Shown here piece after piece: positions 6,930 to 13,791 of a DNA stretch of 16,310 bases. Source of the stretch: an uncultured Clostridia bacterium (lineage in GTDB: Bacteria > Bacillota > Clostridia > Christensenellales > UBA1242); NCBI GenBank assembly GCA_947303145.1, contig CAMYXB010000014.1, positions 1 through 16,310 of the forward strand, written 5' to 3'. Under the pieces are notes generated by a model. That model made no database searches. It was given only the letters and a program-made list of their open reading frames with translations, and was not told the DNA's origin. The translations under genes and the position numbers were made by a program. Each line of letters opens with the position of its first letter. Within the stretch, counting starts at the first letter, position 1.

Positions 6930-8780
6930 TTATTTTCTAGTGTGAAGATATATACTCAGGACAGCGATGTCCGCTGGACTTACTCCACTTATTCTGCTGG
7001 CTTGACCTAGAGAAAGAGGGCGGAGTTTATCTAGTTTTTGCCTCGCCTCTAGCCTTAACCCTTTGATAGAAGAATAGTCTATATTCTTGTCTAGTGGTAT
7101 GCTCTCATTTTTTCTCATTTGCTCGACAAGTATTTTCTCTCTCTTTAGATAGCCCTCATATTTTACCTCTGTCTCGACATAGGTGAGCACTTCTCTAGAC
7201 ACATCTGGAAAAATGTGGAAAGTATCTTGCACAGAGAAAATGTCTATTCTGCTTTTCCTCAAAAGTTCTCTGGCTGTCCTTGGGAGAATGGAAGATAATT
7301 CGTCATATTTTTCGAGAATAACTCTCACTTTCTCCTTGTCGAGAATGTCATCTAGCACTTTTTCGCAACTCTCTATTTGTCTCTTTTTCTCTAGAAAAAT
7401 GGCATATCTCTCGTCATCAACCAGTCCTATATCTCTACCTCGCTGAGTCAGTCTCATGTCGGCATTGTCTTGTCTGAGTAGCAAGCGATATTCCGCACGA
7501 GATGTCATCATTCTGTATGGCTCTGTGGTGCCTTTGGTGACTAGGTCATCTATCAAAACACCAATATATGCCTCACTCCTATCCAGTATAAAGGGCTTTT
7601 TTCCCTGCAATTTATGACTGGCGTTTATGCCAGCGATGAGCCCTTGAGCGCCTGCCTCCTCATATCCGCTGGTGCCATTGATTTGTCCAGCAAAAAACAG
7701 ATTCTGCACAGTTTTACTCTCAAGAGTGGGGAGGAGGGACAATGAGGAGATGCAGTCATATTCTATGGCGTAGGCATTTCTTAGGAGTCTGACATTCTCA
7801 AATCCACTGACAGAGCGATACATCTGCTCTTGCACATCATAGGGAAGGGAAGAGGAAAAGCCTTGCACATATATTTCATTGTTGGAAGCATTCTCCATCT
7901 CAAGAAAAATCTGATGTCTAGTCTTGTCACTAAATCTCACCACTTTGTCCTCAATAGAGGGACAATACCTCGGCCCCACACCAGATATAAGCCCGCTATA
8001 CAGCGGAGCCCTGTGGAGATTGGAGCGAATTATCTCATGAGTCTTTTCGTTGGTATATCCTAGATAGCACGAATATATGTTTTTAGGCTGAATTTTAGTT
8101 TTGTATGAAAAAGTCTGTATATTTTCATCGCCCTTTTGCTCTTCAAATTTAGAGTAATCTATGCTCCTTGCGTCCACTCTGGCAGGTGTGCCTGTCTTAA
8201 ATCGAAGTATCTCGAAGCCGAGATTTTTCAGACTACTAGACAATCCATGTGAGCGGACAAAACCATTGGGGCCTTGCTCTGCTGTCCAGTCGCCAATGAT
8301 GACTCTGCTCTCCATATATACACCTGTGCAGATGACCACAGCCCTCGCCATAATCTCCTCGCCAAAAGAAGTCTTTACTCCTTTGACAATATTATTCTCC
8401 GTCAAAATCTCCGTCACCTCGCACTGCTTGATAGACAGATTTTCTTGAGATAAAAGTGTGTCAAGCATAGACGAGTGATACCCTCTCTTGTCCACTTGTG
8501 CCCTAAGTGACTGCACCGCCACCCCTTTGCCTGTGTTGAGCATTCTCAGTTGCAATATATTCTTGTCAGCATTCACTCCCATTTCGCCACCCAGAGCGTC
8601 TATCTCTGTGGCCAGTTGCCCTTTGGCTGTGCCACCAATGGACGGATTGCAGGCAAGAAAAGCCACACTATCTAGATTTAGTGTAGTGAGTAGTGTATTA
8701 TTTCCTAGTCTAGCGAGGGCGAGTGCTGCCTCACAGCCCGCATGCCCACTACCTATAACTATCGCATCATAACTTTTCAT
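6930..8780 (-). CDS. mnmG: tRNA uridine 5-carboxymethylaminomethyl modification enzyme MnmG (GidA)
   Basis: 616 aa, normal length. This FAD and NADH enzyme forms a complex with MnmE and installs the carboxymethylaminomethyl (or aminomethyl) group on C5 of wobble U34 in certain tRNAs. It shows the dinucleotide-binding motif IGSGHAGCEAAL (9-20), the FAD-contacting segment CNPSIGGTAKG (44-54), RFKTGTPAR (193-201), the catalytic-site cysteine block GPRYCPSIEDKVVRF (269-283), FAGQINGTSGYEEAGAQG (363-380) and SRAEYRLLLRQDNAD (427-441). The usual YTN segment reads CYLGYTN (238-244). The ribosome binding site is weak (AGAGAT, 7-8 nt upstream). It follows mnmE by 68 nt, so its partner enzyme is made from the same transcript. 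Confidence 0.97.
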   Translation of the reverse strand: MKSYDAIVIGSGHAGCEAALALARLGNNTLLTTLNLDSVAFLACNPSIGGTAKGQLATEIDALGGEMGVNADKNILQLRMLNTGKGVAVQSLRAQVDKRGYHSSMLDTLLSQENLSIKQCEVTEILTENNIVKGVKTSFGEEIMARAVVICTGVYMESRVIIGDWTAEQGPNGFVRSHGLSSSLKNLGFEILRFKTGTPARVDARSIDYSKFEEQKGDENIQTFSYKTKIQPKNIYSCYLGYTNEKTHEIIRSNLHRAPLYSGLISGVGPRYCPSIEDKVVRFSDKTRHQIFLEMENASNNEIYVQGFSSSLPYDVQEQMYRSVSGFENVRLLRNAYAIEYDCISSLSLLPTLESKTVQNLFFAGQINGTSGYEEAGAQGLIAGINASHKLQGKKPFILDRSEAYIGVLIDDLVTKGTTEPYRMMTSRAEYRLLLRQDNADMRLTQRGRDIGLVDDERYAIFLEKKRQIESCEKVLDDILDKEKVRVILEKYDELSSILPRTARELLRKSRIDIFSVQDTFHIFPDVSREVLTYVETEVKYEGYLKREKILVEQMRKNESIPLDKNIDYSSIKGLRLEARQKLDKLRPLSLGQASRISGVSPADIAVLSIYLHTRK

Positions 8781-8848
8781 AATTTATCTCTTATTTTTAT
8801 AAAAATTGTATAAAAATTGCATTTTTTGATAAAAAAATCGACTTTTTT

Positions 8849-10216
8849 TCATTTTCCGAGGCAAAATTTTGAGAAAATTTTGTCTATTACCTTGTCATCT
8901 AAACTCTCGCCAGTCACTTCGCAGAGTTTGTCATAGAGAAGTCTTATGTCTTGTGCTATGAGGTCTAATGTTATATCTTTATAACTATTCAATATCTCAT
9001 CACACATATTACTAGCACTTTCTAGTATATTGACGTGTCTTAGATTGGTCAAAATAATACAGGAAGATGTGCTAGATGAAGACAGGGCTAGATTGTATAT
9101 TTTCTCTTTGAGGGTGTCTATATTTACATTGTCTTTGGCACTGACGAAGAGTATATCTGTGTCAAGTATTTCCTGTGGGAGAACACTCTTTATTCTCTCC
9201 TCGTCACATATATCTAGGTCTATCTTGTTGATTATGGTTATAGTATTGTGTCCTGTGGCTAATTTAGATATGTCCATATCTTCTTTTGCAATCTCTGTCA
9301 CATCTAAAACAAATAGCACTATGTCACTCTCATTTAGTGTCTGTTTGGCTTTATCTATACCTATGCTTTCCACCTTGTCGCTGGTTTCCCTTAGTCCCGC
9401 TGTGTCAAGGAAGTTAAACTTCATTCCGTTGTATTCTATACTTCCCGCCACCACGTCTCTAGTCGTTCCTGCTATGTCTGTCACTATGGCTTGCTCCTCA
9501 CCAATAAGTGTATTAAGTAGCATACTTTTACCCACATTTGGCTTGCCTACTATGGCTATATTTATGCCATTCTTTATAAGTCGTCCTTGATGAGCGGAGG
9601 AGACAAGTGTGTCTATCTCTCCCTTTATAGATAAAACATGGCTCGCAATATTTTCCTTGGTCTCATACTCTATGTCATGCTCGGGATAGTCTAGGTTGAC
9701 CTCTATCTCACTCATTATATCTATAAGTGTGTCTGTCATGGAGTGAATTTTGTTATAAAGCATACCTCTCATGAGACTGCTGGCACTTTTAAGTTCACTC
9801 TCACTCTCGGCATTGATGGTGTCTATCACTCCTTCTGCCTCGTCTAGACTCATCTTGCCATTAAAAAATGCTCTTTTGGAAAATTCCCCTGCCTCAGCTA
9901 GTCTGGCACCTAAGGAGAGCGCCCTCTCCACAATTTTTTGTGCTACATATACACCACCATGACATTGGAATTCCACCACGTCCTCACCTGTGTAGGACTT
10001 AGGAGACTGAAAATACACTAAAAAACCTTTGTCACACGTAGCAATTAAGTCAATTTTGCCAAGTATCATGAGATTTGGCTCATATTTAGCGTGTTTAGAG
10101 TAAGGAGTAAACATCTTTTTAGCTATGTCTAGGCACCCCTTTCCACTCATTCTTACCACTGCTATCCCAGCCTTACCATAAGGCGTGGATATAGCCACAA
10201 TAACATCATCTGTCAT
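8849..10216 (-). CDS. mnmE: tRNA modification GTPase MnmE (TrmE), probably leaderless
   Basis: 455 aa. A K+-stimulated GTPase that partners MnmG in modifying wobble U34. The N-terminal folate-binding domain begins in the usual way (IVAISTPYGKAGIAVVRMSG, 6-25). The G domain, inserted in a helical domain, has G1 GKPNVGKS (224-231), G2 GTTRD (250-254), G3 DTAG (271-274) and G4 NKID (330-333). The C-terminus is FCLGK, a conservative variant of the canonical FCIGK whose cysteine is catalytically important in E. coli. No Shine-Dalgarno sequence precedes the ATG; instead a perfect -10 box ends only 8 nt before it, so the mRNA should start at or within a few bases of the start codon. In most Firmicutes mnmE directly follows jag; here 618 bp of repeats separates them. 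Confidence 0.97.
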   Translation of the reverse strand: MTDDVIVAISTPYGKAGIAVVRMSGKGCLDIAKKMFTPYSKHAKYEPNLMILGKIDLIATCDKGFLVYFQSPKSYTGEDVVEFQCHGGVYVAQKIVERALSLGARLAEAGEFSKRAFFNGKMSLDEAEGVIDTINAESESELKSASSLMRGMLYNKIHSMTDTLIDIMSEIEVNLDYPEHDIEYETKENIASHVLSIKGEIDTLVSSAHQGRLIKNGINIAIVGKPNVGKSMLLNTLIGEEQAIVTDIAGTTRDVVAGSIEYNGMKFNFLDTAGLRETSDKVESIGIDKAKQTLNESDIVLFVLDVTEIAKEDMDISKLATGHNTITIINKIDLDICDEERIKSVLPQEILDTDILFVSAKDNVNIDTLKEKIYNLALSSSSTSSCIILTNLRHVNILESASNMCDEILNSYKDITLDLIAQDIRLLYDKLCEVTGESLDDKVIDKIFSKFCLGK

Positions 10217-10224
10217 AATGTTAG

Positions 10225-10253
10225 ATTATATCTTAATGACTACAATTTGTCAA
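10225..10253 (-). promoter_or_regulatory. Perfect-consensus sigma-A promoter of mnmE-mnmG-rsmG
   Basis: On the minus strand, TTGACA (10248-10253), exactly 17 nt, then TATAAT (10225-10230), with no mismatch to consensus. The -10 box ends 8 nt before the mnmE ATG, which places the start point at about the A of the ATG or 1-3 nt before it. Confidence 0.88.
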
Positions 10254-10262
10254 ATTGAGGAA

Positions 10263-10402
10263 GATCTTTTTGAAAAAAAACCTTTGCAAAAGTATGTTTA
10301 TTCTCTTTCTTTATCCTAAAGAAAGAGAACGCAGAAAGAAAGTGTGGGGGGTTGCGATTCCCCCCACACCCCCTAAAACGCCACCCTTTTCAAAAAAGGG
10401 TG
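10263..10402 (+). repeat. Three-stem-loop repeat module, copy 1
   Basis: Three consecutive hairpins. Stem A is a perfect 13 bp with loop TCC (10301-10313 with 10317-10329). Stem B is a perfect 10 bp with loop TTGCGATT (10342-10351 with 10360-10369). Stem C is a perfect 9 bp with loop CAA (10382-10390 with 10394-10402). An A/T-rich lead with CCTTTGCAAAA precedes stem A, GCAGAAAGAAAG links A to B, and CCCCTAAAACG links B to C. The strand is arbitrary. Related modules lie directly after dnaA. Confidence 0.8.
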
Positions 10403-10501
10403 CAAAACTAGAGGAATTTGCACGCTTCGCACGCAAGGGGGAGAAATAATAAGGGGAAAGCCAATATTTAACTCTTCTTCCTATTAAAACAAAGTGAGCC
10501 T
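10344..10501 (+). repeat. 158-bp direct repeat, left copy
   Basis: Matches 15459-15616 at 157 of 158 positions by eye, in the same orientation. The single difference is G at 10349 versus T at 15464. It includes stems B and C of the hairpin module, the inner repeat GCACGCTTCGCACGC and a trailing AT-rich segment ending GTGAGCCT. Confidence 0.9.
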
Positions 10502-10504
10502 ATC

Positions 10505-10598
10505 TGTCACCCTGAGCGGAGCAGACTCGTCTGCGTAGTCGAATGGGTCTACTCTCTTAGATTCTTCGACTCGGGCGTTGCCCTTCCTCAGAATGACA
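10505..10598. repeat. Short interspersed element with terminal inverted repeats
   Basis: TGTCACCCTGAG at 10505-10516 is the inverted counterpart (10 of 12 bases) of CTCAGAATGACA at 10587-10598. The interior contains further TCGAA/TTCGA complements. No ORF is present. It resembles short palindromic REP- or MITE-like sequences found between genes in many bacteria. More pieces with AATGACAT/ATGTCATT ends follow to about 10690. Confidence 0.6.
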
Positions 10599-10727
10599 TA
10601 AGGAGTTATATCCTCTCCTCGCACTTCGTGGCGTTCGCTTCGCTCAGCAGCAGAATGACATAGATGTTTTTATGTCATTGCGAAAGGAATGTGGCAATCT
10701 CGTCCTATCAGAAAAATAGCCCCGTCT

Positions 10728-10800
10728 AGTTGGCGGGCGTAAGCAGGGCCGACTAGGTGGGGCGTAAGGGCAAGCGAGTGGAAATATTTTTTCTCATTCT
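10728..10800 (+). repeat. G-rich repeat, inverted partner of the window's right end
   Basis: Contains two imperfect direct copies of a CTAG(T/G)TGG...GCGTAAG...GGG motif. Twenty bases at 10751-10770 recur exactly, inverted, at 16288-16307, and the similarity extends with mismatches into the flanking A/T-rich TATTTTCTC-like tail. Confidence 0.7.
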
Positions 10801-10834
10801 ATTGTTTATTTTTTTATTGTTTTTTAAGAAAAAA

Positions 10835-11587
10835 TTAGTCCAATTCGTCAGGAATGATGATGAGGTGTCTATGTGGTTCCTCGCCTTCGCTATGAGTAGA
10901 GACGCCTTCTATATTAGATATGACTGTGTGAACTATTCTTCTCTCATAAGCATTGAGTCTGTCTATTCTTATAGGCTTTTTGAGAGCAATAGCCTTCTTA
11001 GACATTTTCTCTGCTAGTTGTGTGAGAGCCATCTCTCTTCTATTCTTGTAGTTTTCCACGTCAAAAAACACCTTCTTCCCTCTTATTTTATTCTTTCTAG
11101 CAACCTGTGACATGAGGTCTTGTATAGCGTTGAGAGTCTCGCCTCTCTTGCCAATAAGTCTCGACACATTCTCGCCTGTAGCATTGAAAGTGAGGCTGCC
11201 TTCTGTGTCTATGACATCTATCTTAGCCTCAACTGACATCTTCTCAAATAGCCCCATGAGAAATTCTCTCTCTATTCTCTCTAGGTCACTATCTACGCTC
11301 TTCGCTTTTTCTTCTTGAGTGTCAGTTTTTTCTTCTTTTGCTTTTATGTCTGACTCTTTTTCTTCTGTCTTTGGTTGTTTTTTCTTTTCTTTCTTATTTT
11401 CTTTTACTTCTTCTTGGCTCTTTTCCTCTTCTTCTGCCTCGTAGTGTAATTCCACTTTGGCTTTCTTGAAGAATCCCCCCTCTTCGATAATCTTTATATC
11501 TACTTCGTCTTGAGTTTTGCCAAGTTCGTTTAGCCCTTGCTCTATAGCTTTCTCCACATTGCGGGCTGTAATGGTTAATACTTTCAT
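10835..11587 (-). CDS. jag: RNA-binding protein Jag/KhpB (Jag-N, KH and R3H domains)
   Basis: 250 aa. KhpB/Jag is a cytoplasmic RNA-binding protein linked to cell elongation and division in streptococci and is almost always encoded next to yidC. Seen: a Jag-N domain (1-50, with the EEGGFFKKAKVEL segment), a highly charged Glu/Lys linker (about 51-105), a KH domain with its GKRG loop (146-149), and an R3H domain with the R-x3-H core (R216, H220) followed by GVSTHSEGEEPHRHLII. It starts 14 nt after yidC with a GAGGG ribosome binding site. It is the last gene of the rpmH operon here because mnmE, the usual next gene, is displaced by repeats. Confidence 0.95.
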   Translation of the reverse strand: MKVLTITARNVEKAIEQGLNELGKTQDEVDIKIIEEGGFFKKAKVELHYEAEEEEKSQEEVKENKKEKKKQPKTEEKESDIKAKEEKTDTQEEKAKSVDSDLERIEREFLMGLFEKMSVEAKIDVIDTEGSLTFNATGENVSRLIGKRGETLNAIQDLMSQVARKNKIRGKKVFFDVENYKNRREMALTQLAEKMSKKAIALKKPIRIDRLNAYERRIVHTVISNIEGVSTHSEGEEPHRHLIIIPDELD

Positions 11588-11601
11588 ATTTTTCCCTCTT
11601 C

Positions 11602-12753
11602 TTATCTTCTATAGTCCACTTTCTTTATTTCTTGCTCTTTCATCTCTCTTCTATCCTCTATTTTGTTAGAGATAACACTGCAGATGGGAGAGAGAAGTGT
11701 GGACATCAAGGTATTGGTTAATACATAAATTGAGAATACTGAACTGGAATTGAGTGTAAAGAATAGCATAGTCAGTGGCATAATGATGAGCATCACTTTG
11801 CTGGATGTGGGCATGGGCATACTGTTGCCCCTCTTATCCTTGAACTGACTAGTCTTTCTCATAAGGTATTGTGATAAGAAAGACACGAGGACTACTAGAA
11901 TACTCAAAATAAAGTATCCGTTCACTCCATTTTCACCGCTTTCACTGCTCAAAAGTTTGCCCATGACTAAGTTATAGTTAGCCTCCACAATATCTTTATT
12001 CCCACTGATTGACACAAATTGATTGTAGTCTGGTATGGCTTGATATGTGGCATTGTCGGCTATGTAGATGTTCTTTATCCACAGCCAACTATCCTTGATT
12101 TCCTTATACTTATCCACTACCTTGTCTTGTGCTACATCTGAGGCATTGTTGCTATGAGTGGCTATTATCTCGAGAGCCTCTTCTTCTGTTTTTCCTTCTA
12201 GTATAAGTTGTTCTTTCTTATCCTCTATATATGTATGCAGGTCATCTGCGGTGTAAATCTTACTCTCATTGCCTGTTATGTCTACACCTAGGTATCCTGA
12301 TACATAGTCTGTGTTGTATGAAGTGTAATATTCTGTCTGTAGATTGCTATATTGGTCTTGCAAATTAAATCTAGCATTGTATTGCAGACTATTGAATAGT
12401 GTCAAGAATATAACTAAAGTTAACACTAGATATAACAGCATAAATATACACGAACCACGAGAGGATATCCCATTTCTCTGATACAGTTCGTTCTGCTTTT
12501 GATATAGCAGGGCAGTGTTCTGTCCATATTGTTTTTTCAGTTTCTCTAGTTGTGGCTGAATCTTGGCTTGTGCTCTAGTAGTCTTGTTGGAGAAATGTCT
12601 CTGTGCAAAGTCCAGCGGGAATAACACAAGTTTGAGACAAATAGTGAATATAACTATTATCCAAGCGTAGTTGCCCACGAAGGAAAATATTTTGATAATA
12701 CTAGGCCAAAAGCCACTCGGCCACGCTATTGATAGAAAATTTATAAAATCCAT
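11602..12753 (-). CDS. yidC: Membrane protein insertase YidC (Oxa1/SpoIIIJ family)
   Basis: 383 aa. Inserts membrane proteins with or without Sec. Predicted layout: core TM1 (about 29-46), cytosolic helical loop (47-100, including AQAKIQPQLEKLKKQYG), TM2 (101-120), a large extracytoplasmic insertion (about 121-277), then TM3 (278-298), TM4 (319-334) and TM5 (336-356) and a charged tail. The insertion makes it longer than the roughly 260-aa SpoIIIJ-type proteins. The groove residue that is Arg in SpoIIIJ falls on Lys41 (TICLKLVLFPL), so the positive charge is kept. No signal peptide or lipobox is seen. The start overlaps the yidD end by 13 nt; AAAGG lies about 9 nt upstream inside yidD. Confidence 0.95.
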   Translation of the reverse strand: MDFINFLSIAWPSGFWPSIIKIFSFVGNYAWIIVIFTICLKLVLFPLDFAQRHFSNKTTRAQAKIQPQLEKLKKQYGQNTALLYQKQNELYQRNGISSRGSCIFMLLYLVLTLVIFLTLFNSLQYNARFNLQDQYSNLQTEYYTSYNTDYVSGYLGVDITGNESKIYTADDLHTYIEDKKEQLILEGKTEEEALEIIATHSNNASDVAQDKVVDKYKEIKDSWLWIKNIYIADNATYQAIPDYNQFVSISGNKDIVEANYNLVMGKLLSSESGENGVNGYFILSILVVLVSFLSQYLMRKTSQFKDKRGNSMPMPTSSKVMLIIMPLTMLFFTLNSSSVFSIYVLTNTLMSTLLSPICSVISNKIEDRREMKEQEIKKVDYRR

Positions 12754-13034
12754 TTTACTTTACCTTTTATATTGGGTATCACTGGGTCGAATCCACCTTT
12801 TGATGATGGATTGCATCTAAAGATTCTTTTTATTCCCTTAATACTCCCCAAAAACACGCCATATTCTCTCACACTTTCCAGAAAGTATGATGAGCACGTG
12901 GGGGTGTATTTGCACATATGAGGAAGAATGGGAGATATGACATACTTATAGAAATATATCAGTCCTCTGACTATCATAAGAAAGGGAAAAGATATGATAA
13001 AAAGTAGTTTGCTAAAAAAATTCTTTCCTTTCAT
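12741..13034 (-). CDS. yidD: Membrane protein insertion efficiency factor YidD
   Basis: 97 aa. Small membrane-associated protein that helps YidC-dependent insertion. The family core is clear: YKYVISPILP, then C41 and C47 in CKYTPTCSSY, the helix ending GSIKGIKRIFRCNP with C74, and GGFDPV. The N-terminus has a hydrophobic amphipathic segment (about 7-28), slightly longer than in the roughly 70-85 aa homologues. Its ATG overlaps the rnpA stop as ATGA (4 nt) with no strong ribosome binding site, so translation is probably coupled to rnpA. Its 3' end overlaps yidC. Confidence 0.95.
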   Translation of the reverse strand: MKGKNFFSKLLFIISFPFLMIVRGLIYFYKYVISPILPHMCKYTPTCSSYFLESVREYGVFLGSIKGIKRIFRCNPSSKGGFDPVIPNIKGKVKWIL

Positions 13035-13375
13035 TTCTTATCTTTCTTCATTCTTACTTTATCTATCAAATGATATACTTCATTTTTGAGTTCTTCAAAT
13101 GATAACTTGTCTATATCCGGCTTCGCTACGAATACATAGTTGCAAAAAGGAAGAGTGTTTATTATATGTCTTGTTATTTCCACAAGTCGCCTCTTCACCT
13201 TGTGCCTTATGACGCTGTTGCCTATCTTATTGCTGATGCTGAAGCCTATCTTGATGTGTCTACACTTGGTATCCACCGAGTATACACATAGATATTTGGA
13301 GTGGACAGTCTCTCCCTTCCTATATATGTAAGAGAATTCTTTCTTCTTCTTTAGCCTGTTTTTAATATTAAGCAT
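13031..13375 (-). CDS. rnpA: Ribonuclease P protein component RnpA
   Basis: 114 aa, normal length. Basic protein cofactor of the RNase P ribozyme, which trims tRNA 5' leaders. The family hallmark region reads GNSVIRHKVKRRLVE (52-66), so the usual R-N-R core is R-H-K here. The N-terminal RLKKKKEFSYIYRKG and the IKIGFSISNKIG strand and helix also fit. It lies 11 nt after rpmH and overlaps yidD by 4 nt. The RNase P RNA gene is not in this window. Confidence 0.95.
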   Translation of the reverse strand: MLNIKNRLKKKKEFSYIYRKGETVHSKYLCVYSVDTKCRHIKIGFSISNKIGNSVIRHKVKRRLVEITRHIINTLPFCNYVFVAKPDIDKLSFEELKNEVYHLIDKVRMKKDKK

Positions 13376-13386
13376 CTCTTCTCACT

Positions 13387-13524
13387 TTATGCAGAGAGGC
13401 GCTTTCTGCCACGATTTCTACGGCGTTGTAAAACTTTTCTACCATTCTTAGTCTGCATTCTTTTCCTAAAGCCATGGACTTTGCTTCTAGAACGTTTGTT
13501 TGGTTGATATGTCCCTTTTTCCAT
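13387..13524 (-). CDS. rpmH: 50S ribosomal protein L34
   Basis: 45 aa, too short to stand out as an ORF but unmistakable. It begins MEKGTYQPNKRSRSKVHGF, followed by RKRMQTKNGRKVLQRRR and a basic tail ending KRLSA, which is the canonical L34 pattern with more than a third Arg and Lys. AAGGAG lies about 8 nt before the ATG. It heads the rpmH-rnpA-yidD-yidC-jag operon and is divergent from dnaA, as in most Firmicutes. Confidence 0.97.
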   Translation of the reverse strand: MEKGTYQPNKRSRSKVHGFRKRMQTKNGRKVLQRRRNRGRKRLSA

Positions 13525-13605
13525 TTTTTCTACTCCTTTATATATTTTAGGGTTTTGTCTAATTTAATTTTTCACAAACTTTCCACATTAAAACCTTGTG
13601 AGATG

Positions 13606-13634
13606 ATTGTAAAGCATTTTTATATTATTGTCAA
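13606..13634 (-). promoter_or_regulatory. Strong sigma-A promoter of the rpmH operon
   Basis: On the minus strand, TTGACA (13629-13634), 17 nt, then TACAAT (13606-13611), one mismatch in all. The predicted leader is about 75 nt and contains two degenerate DnaA-box-like sequences (13568-13576 and 13579-13587). Confidence 0.85.
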
Positions 13635-13739
13635 TTACAAATTGACTTTTATATGAGAAAAATGAAGCGAAACGGAATGTAGCCAGACGGGTATCTTCTT
13701 ATAAATAAAAAATTAGTTATTCCAAAGTGAGAATATTTG

Positions 13740-13748
13740 TGATATAAT
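13740..13748 (+). promoter_or_regulatory. Extended -10 promoter of dnaA
   Basis: TGATATAAT is a perfect extended -10 (TGn plus TATAAT). At the -35 position only a weak match (TTCCAA, 13720-13725) is seen, as expected when an extended -10 is used. The predicted leader is about 35-40 nt. Confidence 0.7.
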
Positions 13749-13791
13749 GAATTTGCTAAAATATTTATTATTTCATTAAAGGAATTAAATT

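Larger units (their letters stand above)
10217..10834. other. Non-coding repeat block between jag and mnmE
   Basis: No gene is visible. Apart from the mnmE promoter at its left end, the 618 bases consist of repeat elements: a three-hairpin module (10263-10402) inside a longer repeat shared with the region after dnaA (to 10501), a short element with imperfect 12-bp terminal inverted repeats (10505-10598), further palindromic pieces with GTCATT/AATGAC ends (to about 10690), and a G-rich repeat (10728-10800) that recurs inverted at the right end of the window. Short open frames here come from the repeats and are not credible genes. No clear terminator follows jag. Confidence 0.75.

Noticed and set aside
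9030..9590. Plus-strand open frame of 186 codons within mnmE
   Set aside because: It is an antisense shadow of a well-identified GTPase gene, and its Ser/Leu/Ile-rich composition is typical of such shadows.
10255..10449. Short plus-strand open frame in the left repeat
   Set aside because: It is produced by the repeat and its hairpins, has no ribosome binding site, and its Pro/Lys-rich low-complexity translation is typical of spurious repeat ORFs.
10800..10834. Terminator directly after jag
   Set aside because: Only a weak TTTTTT/AAAAAA hairpin without G/C pairs is present, so I do not call a terminator; the operon end is unresolved.
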